Assembly (NCBI GenBank): GCA_030141605.1
Contig: JAQGDQ010001485.1
Span: forward strand, 1-38,525
Reading direction: 5' to 3'
DNA from: Tubiluchus corallicola
Taxonomy: Eukaryota > Priapulida > Priapulimorpha > Priapulimorphida > Tubiluchidae
Length of the DNA stretch: 38,525 nucleotides
Shown: in pieces, positions 1 through 12,900 of the stretch
How the letters are laid out: every line of letters starts with the position of its first letter
How positions within the stretch are numbered: position 1 is the stretch's first letter
Notes under the pieces: generated by a model
What the model saw: the letters and a program-made list of their open reading frames with translations, nothing else
What the model was told of the DNA's origin: nothing
Databases searched by the model: none
Translations under genes and position numbers: made by a program

Positions 1-1034
1 GTTTTAACTGGCAAAGCAACATGCAAAAATGAAAAAACAAACAGATTGATAAACAAAACAAAAACTATCAGAAGTGGATAAACATGTAAAGTCACAATAA
101 ATAATAACAGATATAAAAATAAACATACACAAGGAGTGAAGACAAAGCAAAAAACTGAATAAGCAGCGAAAATACAAAACCTGGGGATTTCTTCGTACGA
201 AAAGTCAGGTAGTTGGTTACCCCTTTAGTCAGCCGGTACAACTCATAAGCAAATAACAGTGATATCAAAATTAGAAATATTGGGTTGTACAAGTAAAATT
301 CATGTTTAAAAGTCACAGTGTTTCTTCACCAATTTACACATACCAACAGTTTAGACCTTCTCTTAGCTATAAAAATTCGAAAGAGGAAGTTTCAGTTTTA
401 GTACAACACACTGAATCTCTAACAGTAGCACGGTACTTCAATTTTCGCTTTCGCAAACGCGTGCAACACGCTCGTGGAATGTTTTTGCTGTAGAAAATTA
501 TGTTAGTTTGTGATGTTGTCAACAGCTGTGCTCGCCTGCCAAGTACCTACGTACCACTATACCTAGATTAAATAAGTTTTTAAACTATTATTTAATTATC
601 AGAAAGGTTTTTGCAGTTTTGTGTTAAAATGTTACTTTTTATCGGTCTTGAAAATGGGGTAATATGTGAAAAATCATCCTGTCTTCCTTTTAGTAACTCT
701 TTTACAAAAATAGCAAACCAAGACATATAGAGATCACATAGTGGGCAGTGCAGTGCCTGGGTGGTCTAAGAAATTAGCTGCCGTTCAATCATGCTGGAAT
801 TTTGCAAAGTCACCGAAAGGGCTGCAAAATATCTGTTTATCAGCAAACAAAAAGACGATTCTTTTTACTATTACATCAAAGATTTCGCCTATTGTCCTTT
901 TGTCCTATTAATGGATAATGGATGAGTATATAGTATATGAGAAATCATTCTGTCTTCTTTTAAGGAAGAGAATTAGAAAAAAATCAGAGTGCAGAATCGA
1001 ACCCAGTACTTTTGAAAGAAAAGATCACTATTAC
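1..1034 (-). other. GLDC intron 4 (5' part)
   Basis: This is transcribed intron of GLDC with no exon seen. It contains a dispersed family-1 repeat fragment (about 395-712). A second copy of that family's terminal motif lies near 930-965. The minus strand around 1008-980 reads GGGTTCGATTC, a pol III B-box match that could be a weak remnant of a tRNA-derived SINE. Confidence 0.7.
395..712 (+). repeat. Dispersed repeat family 1, fragment in GLDC intron 4
   Basis: The stretch starts with TTTTAGTACAACACACTGAA, contains TTATGTTAGTTTGTGATG and ends near AAAAATCATCCTGTCTTCC. The same series recurs in the same orientation at 13300-14040, 16490-16950 and 32690-33345, and inverted at 4240-4560. No coding potential is seen. 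The family behaves like a non-autonomous transposon or a decayed long element. Confidence 0.8.
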
Positions 1035-1199
1035 CTGTAGCACAAAGCCATGGCTTCTGCAGCGGCTGTGGGTTCATCCAGGAGGGACGCGTTGGAAATG
1101 GGAAGACCAGTCAGATCACATATTAACGTCTGATAGTTGAGCAGGCTTTCCAACCGGCCTTGAGCAATCTCGGGCTGATACGGCGTGTACTGGGTGGTC
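1035..1199 (-). CDS. GLDC: GLDC coding exon 4 (residues 155-209)
   Basis: The exon reads [20 protein letters not shown], then [20 protein letters not shown], then [15 protein letters not shown], which is typical P-protein. The acceptor is TTTTCAG (ctg at 1200-1202 on plus) and the donor is ACAG|GTAATA at 1035/1034. One oddity: residue 198 is Pro (codon at 1072-1070) where P-proteins I know have Gly in LLDEGTAAAEA. The arginine codon at the end is split across the next intron. Confidence 0.95.
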
Positions 1200-4100
1200 C
1201 TGAAAATTAGCACAATAGTTGTTAACTCAGTAACTCACGCACGTCTAAACGTTTAGCTAATTAATTAACAACGTAATTCGTTAATGCTTTTAACAATTGG
1301 CGCAATGCAAACTCAATGGGAAAGTCTGTTTAATGCAGACGGTTGTGGAGAGACCAGAATCTAGTTAATATCGAGGCTAAACCTCTAAAATAGAATAGAC
1401 TTGAGGCCATAGCGAATCAGAGTGTTGTGTCTTGATAGTTGAAATTTTCTGCATTAGCTGATTTCACACAAGTGATACTGTACATTGTTACAGTGCAAAC
1501 ACTGCAGTTACTGAAAGCTTTTTTCAGTTATTGGTCAAAAAACAATTTTTAATTTGTCGAAGGTACACAAATGCATTTCATATATAATTTTGCATGAAAA
1601 TCCATTGTGTGAGGAGTAGAAACCTACAAAAATTATCAAATATAATGTAATCGCTGCTTAGTGAGAGCAGTTTTTCATGAAGCCATGCAAAATGCAGCAA
1701 ACGCTTTAGGTTCTGAAGGAGTTAGTTTAAGCATAATTTATTTAGGATCGGATCAGACAGTTTGAACAACATGATTTAGGATCCTCACCACAACAGACTT
1801 TATACACTATTTACAAGAACATTTACAGTAAGAATAGACTATAACTACACAAGCTGACAAGTTTTACTACAAGATTACATTAGACATTAGTAGAAAATAA
1901 CGGCTGGAAAATATTAATGTACGAATATTTAAGACTGATGCATTTCATATCAGATAGAAACTACTGGAAGCGTTTAGTACGTAATATAAAGTCATGCATG
2001 CATTGGAATATTTTACAGTTAGAAACATAGTTAAATTCATCTTTTCCGAATAATAACAACTTCAACAGATCATTAGTTCCTAAGGCAGCTATATTAAGGT
2101 TTTCGGGCAGAAGTATTGCATTTAATTTATCAAACACAACAACCCTAGTTTGTTGATACAATGGGCAGTGCAAGAGAAACTGTTCAACAGACCACTGGAA
2201 CTTATCAGCCAGTAACCCTAGTTTGTTGATACAATGGGCAGTGCAAGAAAAAGAGTTCAACAGACTACTGGAACTTACTTACCAACCAGTAACCCTAGTT
2301 TGTTGATACAATGGGCAGTGCAAGAAAAAGAGTTCAACAGACTACTGGAACTTACTTACCAACCAGTAACCCTAGTTTGTTGATACAATGGGCAGTGCAA
2401 CAAAAAGTGTTCAACAGACCAGTGGAACTTACTTACCAACCAGTAACCCTAGTTTGTTGATACAATGGGCAGTGCAACAAAAAGTGTTCAACAGACCACT
2501 GGAACTTACTTACCAACCAGTAACCCTAGTTTGTTGATACAATGGGCAGTGCAACAAAAACTGTTCAACAGACCACTGGAACTTACCAACCAGTAACCCT
2601 AGTTTGTTGATACAATGGGCAGTGCAAGAAAAAGTGTTCAACAGACCAGTGGAACTTACTTACCAACCAGTAACCCTAGTTTGTTGATACAATGGGCAGT
2701 GCAAGAGAAACTGTTCAACAGACCACTGGAACTTATCAGCCAGTAACCCTAGTTTGTTGATACAATGGGCAGTGCAAGAAAAAGTGTTCAACAGACCACT
2801 GGAACTTACTTACCAACCAGTAACCCTAGTTTGTTGATACAATGGGCAGTGCAAGAGAAACTGTTCAACAGACCACTGGAACTTACTTACCAACCAACAA
2901 CCCTAGTTTGTTGATACAATGGGCAGTGCAAGAAAAAGTGTTCAACAGACCACTGGAACTTACTTACCAACCAGTAACCCTGGCTAGTTGATACAATGGG
3001 CAGTGCAACAAAAAGTGTTCAACAGACCACTGGAACTTACCAACCAGTAACCCTAGTTTGTTGATACAATGGGCAGTGCAAGAAAAAGTGTTCAACAGAC
3101 CAGTGGAACTTACTTACCAACCAGTAACCCTAGTTTGTTGATACAATGGGCAGTGCAAGAGAAACTGTGCAACAGACCACTGGAACTTACTTACCAACCA
3201 GTAACCCTAGTTTGTTGATACAATGGGCAGTGCAAGAGAAACTGTTCAACAGACCACTGGAACTTACTTACCAACCAACAACCCTAGTTTGTTGATACAA
3301 TGGGCAGTGCAAGAAAAAGTGTTCAACAGACCACTGGAACTTACTTACCAACCAGTAACCCTAGTTTGTTGATACAATGGGCAGTGCAAGAGAAACTGTT
3401 CAACAGACCACTGGAACTTACTTACCAACCAACAACCCTAGTTTGTTGATACAATGGGCAGTGCAAGAAAAAGTGTTCAACAGACCACTGGAACTTACTT
3501 ACCAACCAGTAACCCTAGTTTGTTGATACAATGGGCAGTGCAACAAAAAGTGTTCAACAGACCACTGGAACTTACCAACCAGTAACCCTAGTTTGTTGAT
3601 ACAATGGGCAGTGCAAGAAAAAGTGTTCAACAGACCAGTGGAACTTACTTACCAACCAGTAACCCTAGTTTGTTGATACAATGGGCAGTGCAAGAGAAAC
3701 TGTGCAACAGACCACTGGAACTTACTTACCAACCAGTAACCCTAGTTTGTTGATACAATGGGCAGTGCAAGAGAAACTGTTCAACAGACTACTGGAACTT
3801 ACTTACCAACCAGTAACCCTAGTTTGTTGATACAATGGGCAGTGCAACAAAAAGTGTTCAACAGACCACTGGAACTTACCAACCAGTAACCCTAGTTTGT
3901 TGATACAATGGGCAGTGCAAGAAAAAGTGTTCAACAGACCAGTGGAACTTAGTTACCAACCAGTAACCCTAGTTTGTTGATACAATGGGCAGTGTAAGAG
4001 AAACTGTGCAACAGACCACTGGAACTTACTTACCAGCCCGGGTTTTCAAAGATATTCCTGAGTATGGTATTGGGCATTTGACAGTTGTAATAACCCATGC

Positions 4101-6322
4101 CAATGTATGAGCGCCAGAGTTTATTTTTCTTGCTAATCTCCTTGATTCTCTGCAGACATTCAAATTCACCTGAAAAAAGAGAATTTGTTTAACAAAGTGT
4201 TTGTTTGTTTGTCTATTCGTCGCAGTTGTTTAAAGAAAGACAAAATGATTTTTCATACACTATCCCATTTTCAAGTCCGATAAAAAGTATACATCTTAAC
4301 ACAGTTACTACTACAAAAGCGTTTCTGATAATTACGTAATAGATTAATTAACAGCGGGCGAGCCCAACTACTGATGACATCACAAACTAACATAATTTTC
4401 CACAGCAAAGATTCCATGAGCGTGTTGCGCATCTTTGTGAAAGAGAAAATTGAAGTATGGTGTTACTTTAAGACATTCGGTGTGATGTGCTAAAACTAGC
4501 CAAGTTTTAAGATACAAATTCAAATTTTAAATTAACCACTGTGCTTAAGCATGAGCTGTCAAGCGTGTGTAGTCCGTCACAAACTAACACATCTGAAGTG
4601 AAAGGTACAACACCCGTTTTTGTGCAATGCGTTTCCAAAATGCAGGTGCTAGTGCCCATCTAACTAGCAAATGGCAAAATGCATGTAACAGTGAAGAACT
4701 AGTGGCGCAAACGTGAAATTGTGTTTGCGTGGTAATGATTCTTTCACGTAAGTCATTTTTGAAAAAATAGTATGTTTCCTTTCAATATTTTAAACAGTAG
4801 ATTATTTTGACCTACAGTTTAAGATTGGGTCCGGGTTTGCTTTAAATGTTATTTATTTACTCGATCAACTCTTGAAGCACTGAACAGCGGTCAACCTACG
4901 ACTTATACACTCATGCCAACTACAATCGTTCTTTGTACAAAAGTTGCTAAACTGCAGTTGGATCGATGCCACGTCGTCCAAATAACTAACACTGAATTTT
5001 AGCAAATAAATAGGATTTTTCCCTAATCTACACAGGAAATTTGAAGTTCCTGTCTGTGAATGTTTAGACTGATTTCATGTTCTGACTTGCCAGAGTTGCA
5101 AGTTGAATAGTTCCAAATACATTTTATTCATACATATTTATTTATTGTTTGTTTTTATATTTTTCTTTTTGTTATTGCTTTATTTTGATTGTTTTATTTA
5201 AGTAATTCAGTCATACCACAATCCTGGTACAGATTATGAAAAACAAGGCATCATTGATAAATCTTTAGAGCTGATGTCAACATAGCACAATCTATTATCT
5301 TTCTTCCTACCATTTCCACTAACACATCCTTCTACCCTTCCTGTGTGATCTAACCTTTCTCCCAGTTCTTTTTTTTTGTTCACTCATCCATTCTTTTTTT
5401 ATCTGGTTCACATGACAGTGGGCTTATACAAGCCTTTGCTTCTCTAGCCCACTGCAGTACAATTATTCTTTTATGATAACGATAGTGTATGAAACATAAC
5501 AATTTAATACAGTATGATGTAATAATTTTGATGTCACTGTGTGCTTAATGTCATTATATTGTACTGAATGTGATGATAATAAACTAAACTAAACTAAACT
5601 AATTTAAGTAGATGTATATAAATGTATAAAACCAATAATTAATTAATGAACAATAATTGCATCCAGTGTCATCAATTCTTTTTTCTGCTATTAGAATATT
5701 AAATTATAAGGAGTGAGTGACCAGATGACCTACGGTCTTTCCTCCGCCTCATCTCCACGGATAAAGTTATTTTTTCGTAAAATGGAAATTCGTGACGCAT
5801 TTGGAGACAATAAATGTCTAAAAAAGTAAAATAAAAATAAATAAAAAAATAAGGTACAGCTTGGAAAATAGTTATCAGTAAATTCGTAAATTATGGACAC
5901 TGCCATATAGAGCTCACATATACATTTTGTCCCATACATGTATTACTGGTACCCCTCAGCCCCGAGTAAGCACTTTGCAAAACGGTTTAAGCACTTTGCA
6001 AAACGGTTTATTTAATTCTATGTTCATTAAAAACTTTCGTGTACTGTCTCGTGAAATTGTAAAAAGATGCGAGTTCAGTTCCAGGCAGCTAGCGACAATA
6101 AACTTAGGAAAAGATTGTAGGTGAGTATTGAAAACAGGAATTTTGACTTCTTATCAAAGTGTCAATTCAGAGAGATGTTTGAATACATAGTGTTTTTAAA
6201 TTAATTGCTTTGTTTTCTTGTACGTAGATAATATCCGTGCTTGTTATTGTTGTTGTTGCTGCTGCTGTTGTTGTTGTTGCTGTTGTTGTTGTTGCTGTTG
6301 TTGTTGCTGTTGTTGCTGCTGC

Positions 6323-6355
<33 letters not shown>

Positions 6356-6412
6356 CGTTGTTGTTGCTGTTGTTGCTGCTGCTGTTGTTGTTGTTGCTGT
6401 TGTTGTTGTTGT

Positions 6413-6443
<31 letters not shown>

Positions 6444-6463
6444 GCTGCTGTTGTTGTTGCTTA

Positions 6464-6495
<32 letters not shown>

Positions 6496-9400
6496 ATTAT
6501 TGTTGTTGTTGCTGCTGCTGTTGTTGTTGTTGTTGTTGCTGCTGTTGCTGAAGCTATTGTTGTTCTTGTTGTTGTTGTTGTTGCTGCTGCTGTTGTTTTT
6601 GTTGCTGCTGCTGTTGTTGTTGCTGTTGATGTTGCTGCTGTTGTTGTTGCTGTTGTTCTTGCTGTTGTTGTTCGTATTTTTTATCGTATTTTTAATCTTA
6701 TTGAAAAGATACAGTAAATTAAATTTTACTTAGTTAGTAACATGTGCACTCTGAATGCTCTGATTATTTTTTCAAACTTCACGCAGTGTTTACTAAACTT
6801 GTTTTAAACGAAATACCATCAAAATGGCTGCGGCTGACGGTCATGCCGGGAGTTTAAATTTACACGTTTTATACAGCGAAATGCTAAGTAATATAACTTT
6901 GGATGGAAAAATTTTTGTGACATGGTTCGACATTTCAGTTTCTTCTTCTGATTTAAGTTCGTTGTGCGTATATGACGTCATGCAATGGCGCCGTCGGAAC
7001 AGTATTGCGGAAGATTTAAAATGAAAACAATCGAAAATTCTTTTCAACGCGAGTACGATATACGCATAAAATTGCTATAAAGTAACATAATTTTTAAGAC
7101 AATTTTTCTCAAACCTACTTCAGGTAACCCCCTTTTCTTGTCCTTTAATAACCAAATAACGTCACAAAACAAATCCAAGAATCACTCGTTTGCGAAGTTC
7201 TTATAAAACGAATATTTTTTTTACCAAGAAAGCGGAAATAATTTTTATACATTTGGAAAGCGAAAGTGGTACCTTAACTGTTATACGCCCCACATATGAC
7301 CTACGTAATTAAACATGAGTATGTTAGGTATCTGATAACGGGGGCTCATAGGGCAAGTCTGACACAGTGATACAGCAAAAACCTCAATCTACTGGCAACA
7401 TGCTAATACGTGACAGAATTTTTGGAACCCTTGATTAACAGTAATTGTTAAAGGAAAAGGAAATGCAATCTTAAAGTATGGTTTAAAAAACTTTTCACGT
7501 GTTGGGGATAAACTGATACTGTCATGTGCTGCCACCTCTTAGGCCTTGAATGAATTTCTTGTTTTTAATTTGTTAGCCTGTACTTATATTCTCAGGTGAT
7601 TCAATCTGGTTTTATGCAGAAGTCAGTAGGACAGTAGACTGTTACACTGTCTAGGTGTTTGCTATCTGTTTTATACTTAATTTAGCCAAATTTAATGATT
7701 TGATAAATGCTTGTGACCTGTTTCTGCAGTTTTCTGATGTCTTTAAGCTTGTGGTTTTGTTTGGGACATTCCGTCAGCTACACCACACAAGCTTACTTGC
7801 TTCAAAACCTTATGTAACTAGAAAAGAGAATTCCTAGCAATACAAACCAACTCACCTTCCCAGCATGCACTACTGAGTCACCAAAAAACGTATTTTTAAT
7901 CTTATTGAAAAAATAAGATGCTTTATAGTTTTGCTTAGTCAGCAAAGAGAGTGCTGCGAATTCTGGACCTAATTTTAAACTGTAGGTCAAAACAATCTAT
8001 TCTTTAAAACATTGAAATGAAAAATATGATTTTTTTAATTAGGACTTACAATCCAAAGACAGCAATGAAAAGCAGGTGTTATAATTATTATCAGTAAAAA
8101 TGTTACAATGTTGTTATTTCTGCTGTTGTTGTTGGTGGTAGTGGTTGACTGTTGTTGCTGTTGTTAGTTGTTGTTGGTGGTGGTTGGGTGTTGTTGGCAA
8201 TGCTGCTTGTTGTTGTTGGTGGTGGTTGATTGTTGGTGCTGTTGTTAGTTGTTGTTGTTGGCGATGGTGGTTGGTTGTTGTTGCTGTTGTTGGTGCTGCT
8301 GTTGGTGTTGGTGGTTGTGGTTGGTTGTTGGTGGTGGTTGTGGTTGGTTGTTGGTGGTGGTTGTGGTTGGTTGTTGGTGCTGTTGTTGTTGTTAGTTGTT
8401 GTTGGTAGTGGTGGTTGGTTGTTGTTGGTGCTGCTGTTGTGGTTGTTGATGGTGGTGGTTGGGTGTTGTTGGCAATGCTGCTTGTCGTTGTTGGTGGTGG
8501 TTGATTGTTGGTGCTGTTGTTAGTTGTTGTTGTTGGCGATGGTGGTTGGTTGTTGTTGCTGTTGTTGGTGCTGCTGTTGGTGGTGGTGGTTGTGGTTGGT
8601 TGTTGGTGGTGGTTGGTTGTTGGTGCTGTTGTTGGTGGTGGTTGGTTGCTGGTGCTGTTGTTGTTGTTGGTGGTGGTTGGTGGGTTGTTGTTGGTGCTGT
8701 TGGAGGTAGTGGCTGGTTGCTGTTGTTGTTGTTGGCAATGCTGGTTGTTGTTGTTGTTGGTGGTGGTTGGTTGTTGGTGCTGTTGTTGGTGGTGGTTGGT
8801 TGTTGGTGCTGTCGTTGGTGGTGGTTGGTTGCTGGTGCTGTTGTTGGTGGTGGTTGGTTGCTGGTGCTGTTGTTGTTGTTGTTGGTGGGTTGTTGTTGGT
8901 GCTGTTGGCGGTAGTGGCTGGTTACTGTTGTTGTTGTTGGCAATGCTGGTTGTTGTTGTTGTTGTTGGTGGTTGGTGGGTTGTTGTTGGTGCTGTTGGCG
9001 GTAGTGGCTGGTTGCTGTTGTTGTTGTTGGCAATGCTGGTTGTTGTTGTTGTTGGTGGTTGACTGTTGTTGCTGTTTTTCATTATTGCTGTTGTCTGTTC
9101 ACAGTTGTTGTTTTTGTTATTGCTGGTTGTTGTTGTTGTTTACTTGTACATACAATACAGCCCTGCATTTTATCATAACATAAAAACATGAAGAACTAAT
9201 CTAGAACTCATTTTAACCGCTTACACTAGGTTGTTGAAAATACAAGCCCCAAGCTGTTTCACGGAAACGGTAACGGAGGGAAAACCGGTTTCAGTTCTGA
9301 GAATGCACTGAGTTTTATACGCATATTGACTTATCTCAAAATGCAATCCTTGTACTTACGTCTACGGGTTATATCTTTTACGTTTTACTATTTCTCTGCC

Positions 9401-9875
9401 CCTTTGTACATTTTTTTCTTTGTGAAATTGAAATTAAAATTGAAATTGAATTTTCTTCCAGTTCACAAACGTACAGTAACCGCTTCCACTTTGTATTTTA
9501 TAGAATTTGATAATAATGTTATAAATGCTTTTGCAAATCTTTTCTCGGATGAATTCCTATCGTCTTTCGCCCGCATATAAACAGTCTGTTGGTGATGAAA
9601 TGTTACAACTCTCGTCGTGTTTTCTATATGCTGTTTTGTTTTTATTTATGATTATGTGAATTTGCATTAGAATTGGTAATTATGTTTATTATAATTGTAC
9701 TCGTTGTTTTTCATTGTGTATAATGTGTGTAAATTTCTGTTACTAAGTATTAAAATATGTTCGGTATTTTTTATTATGTATGTATGTAGTGTTGGGTTAT
9801 AATTTGTAACTATGTCTATTGTATATGATCGTTGTCGTTCAATGTGACTCATGTGTTGGATTCTAAATTATATAA

Positions 9876-9953
<78 letters not shown>

Positions 9954-12900
9954 TTAATAAAAAATTTTTAGAAATTTTAAACGTTATCCCTACAAATAGA
10001 GGGAATGTATTTTGTACATAGTTTTTAAAAATAAGGAATTATAATAATAATAATGTGTAAAGGTGCAATAGTTGTATACAGTATACAGGTAAATAAGGCC
10101 TAATTGCTAGTAATACATTCAAAAAGAAGGGAGGATAGCGAGGTGGCCAAAAGGTCATCCAGTCAGCCATCCTTTCAATATGTTAAAATAGTAAATGATC
10201 ACAGGCAGCACTAGTGAGTAATGAGGTTCAGACAATAAATTCATTTAATCAGCTTGACTTCCTAAATTAGTAGTTTCTTCACAAAAGTGGGGTAATTAAC
10301 AGATAATTTTATGTATATTTGCAGTTTGATTGAGAAATGAATGTTTCATTTAACATTATGATAATTTACTGTCTTACGGTGACAGAAAAACCATTAAGTA
10401 TAGATTAAGCAATGATATGCAATCCTTAGTGATATTATAGAAATTATCAAAACAAAAAGAAAATATAAGAGACAATATTCGTCAGTTTAGTGCTGTGTGG
10501 TAATTGTTTATAAACAATTAAATTGTTTGTTTGCTTTCCTGCAAATTTGTTTGTTCAAAATGCTTGTTGTTTGTTTTCCTGTAAATTTGTTTGTTCAAAA
10601 TGCTTGTTGTTTGTTTGTTTGTTTTCCTGTAAATTTGTTTGTTCAAAATGCTCGTTGTTTGTTTGTTTTCTTGTAAATTTGTTTGTTCAAAATGCTCGTT
10701 GTTTGTTTGTTTTCCTGTAAATTTGTTTGTTCAAAATGCTTGTTGTTTGTTTGTTTTCCTGTAAATTTGTTTGTTCAAAATGCTTGTTGTTTGTTTGTTT
10801 TCCTGTAAATTTGTTTGTTCAAAATGCTTGTTGTTTGTCTGTTTTCCTGTAAATTTGTTTGTTCAAAATGTTTGTTGTTTGTTTGTTTGTTTTCTTGTAA
10901 ATTTGTTTGTTCAGTTGTGTTCAATTACTGTTGCTTTACAATTTTGATTTCTTAGAAACTTTATAACACATAGCTTATTAATTTCATCAAAGAATGTAAT
11001 TTCGATGCAGACGTTAATTACAAATCTAGTTTTCTGGCCGTTTCCATATCCGTCAGCTTGTTTTTGCCACTTAAAACACGGAATTACCATAAAACACGAG
11101 GAAGTCACCGTCACGGCATTCACTAACAGGTAATAAATCAAGCTAAGTAGAACTTCTTACATTTACCAACGTAAAGTGATGGAATAACTCAGTCTATCCA
11201 CGTGTATAATACCTGAAAGCTTAGTTATAAACCTTGGTATATGCGAGTCAATTTACATGTTTTGGAAATAGCGGGCAAATTATTAGCTGTTCTAGCTGTT
11301 TGAGCTTTCCCCGGGCTGCTTCTCCGTGGATATTTTTAGCACTTCATCTCCTTACAGTCACTTGTTTTCTACTCAATCGGCCTGGTAGTTCACAGAAAAA
11401 TTGGCAAAAGTTCTTTTATTTCTACTTCATCTTTAGCTTGAAAAATATAATTTTTTTTACAAATGACTACTTTTCGATCTTTCATCTTCCTCTTCTAATG
11501 TCGAGCACAAAAACCGCCATTTTTCTTGCATTAGCCCCTGATCTACTGCAAATCATGCATGTCGCATAGCTGCTAGGACCAAGGACTGAACCTTGTCACA
11601 TACCTGCAAGGGCTCAGCACCGCACCTTGTCACATACCTGCAAGGGCTCAGCACCGCACCTTGCTGTAGTCATGCCCAATTACCTGAAATCACTGCCTAT
11701 AGTTATAGCCTACAGCATCAGTGTATACCAGCTCGTAGAAATTGGTTTACAGTCACCATGGAGAGCAGTATTCAATAGAACAATTACCATATATCATGAT
11801 GCGAATCATCGTAGAATACATCTTGCTAAGCGTGTTTGCGAAATGATTTAATCTTTTGCAGATAATCTGCGCTTAATCTTCCTAAAATTTCTGCCGCTTC
11901 AGTAGCCGTAGTCGTACGGTTTTGCTAACGAGAGAGAGACGCGCATTCTCCTACTATTTGAAGTTAGCGGCAAGGTCAAAGAAAGAATTAGCATAATTAT
12001 ATATTTCTGGTAACCCGTTTGGTAGCTTTCCTGATTAACTCTGCAGCAAACAACTTGTTTGTTACAGTTATATGGATTTTGAAATTGCAAGTTTAAAGGA
12101 AAACCGTACACAATTTCAGGAAAGACCGTAGGTCATCTAATCACTCACCCCCCCCCCCATACTTTAATATTGTAGTAGCAGAAAAAAGAACTGATGACAC
12201 TGGATGCAGTTATTGTTAATTAGTTTTTTCTAGTTTATTATTATCACATTCAGTACAATATAATGATATTAAGCACACAGTGGCATCAAAATTATTACAT
12301 TTACTGTATTAAATTGTTATGTTTCATACACTATCATTATCATAAAAGAATAATTGTACTGCAGTGGACTAGAGAAGCAAAGGCCTATATAAGCCCACTG
12401 TCATGTGAACCTGATAAAAAAGAATGGATGAGTGAACAAAAATAAAGAACCGGGAGAAAGGTTAGATCACACAGGAAGGGTAGAAGGATGTGTTAGTGGA
12501 AATGGTAGGAAGAAAGATAATAGATTGTGCTATGTTGACATCAGTTCTAAAGATTTATCAATGATGCCTTGTTTTGCATAATCTGTACCAGGATTGTGGT
12601 ATGACTGAATTACTTAAATAAAATAACCAAAATAAAGCAATAACAAAAAGAAAAATATAAAAACAAACAATAAATAAATATGTATGAATAAAATGTATTT
12701 GGAACTATTCAACTTGCAACTCTGGCAAGTTAGAACATGAATCAGTCTAAACAATCACAGACAGGAACTTCAAATTTCCTGTGTAGATTAGGGAAAAATC
12801 CTCTTTATTTGCTAAAATTCAGTGTTAGTTATTTGGACGACGTGGCATCGATCCAACTACAGTTTAGCAACTTTTGTACAAAGAACGATTGTAGTTGGCG

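Noticed and set aside
1961-2260. 99-codon minus ORF at the edge of the 75 bp array
   Set aside because: It is mostly translated minisatellite plus AT-rich intron, with no similarity I recognise.
4970-5000. tRNA-derived SINE head around GGATCGATGCC in copies A and B
   Set aside because: The B-box match is poor, no A box lies at the right distance and no arms pair.
6218-6733. Poly-Leu, poly-Cys and poly-Val/Ala ORFs
   Set aside because: They are frames of a TTG/CTG microsatellite.
8114-9082. 322-codon Asn/Thr/Pro/Gln-rich minus-strand ORF as a gene
   Set aside because: The whole ORF is the T/G triplet array read in reverse. Several frames on both strands are open and no non-repetitive coding part is attached.
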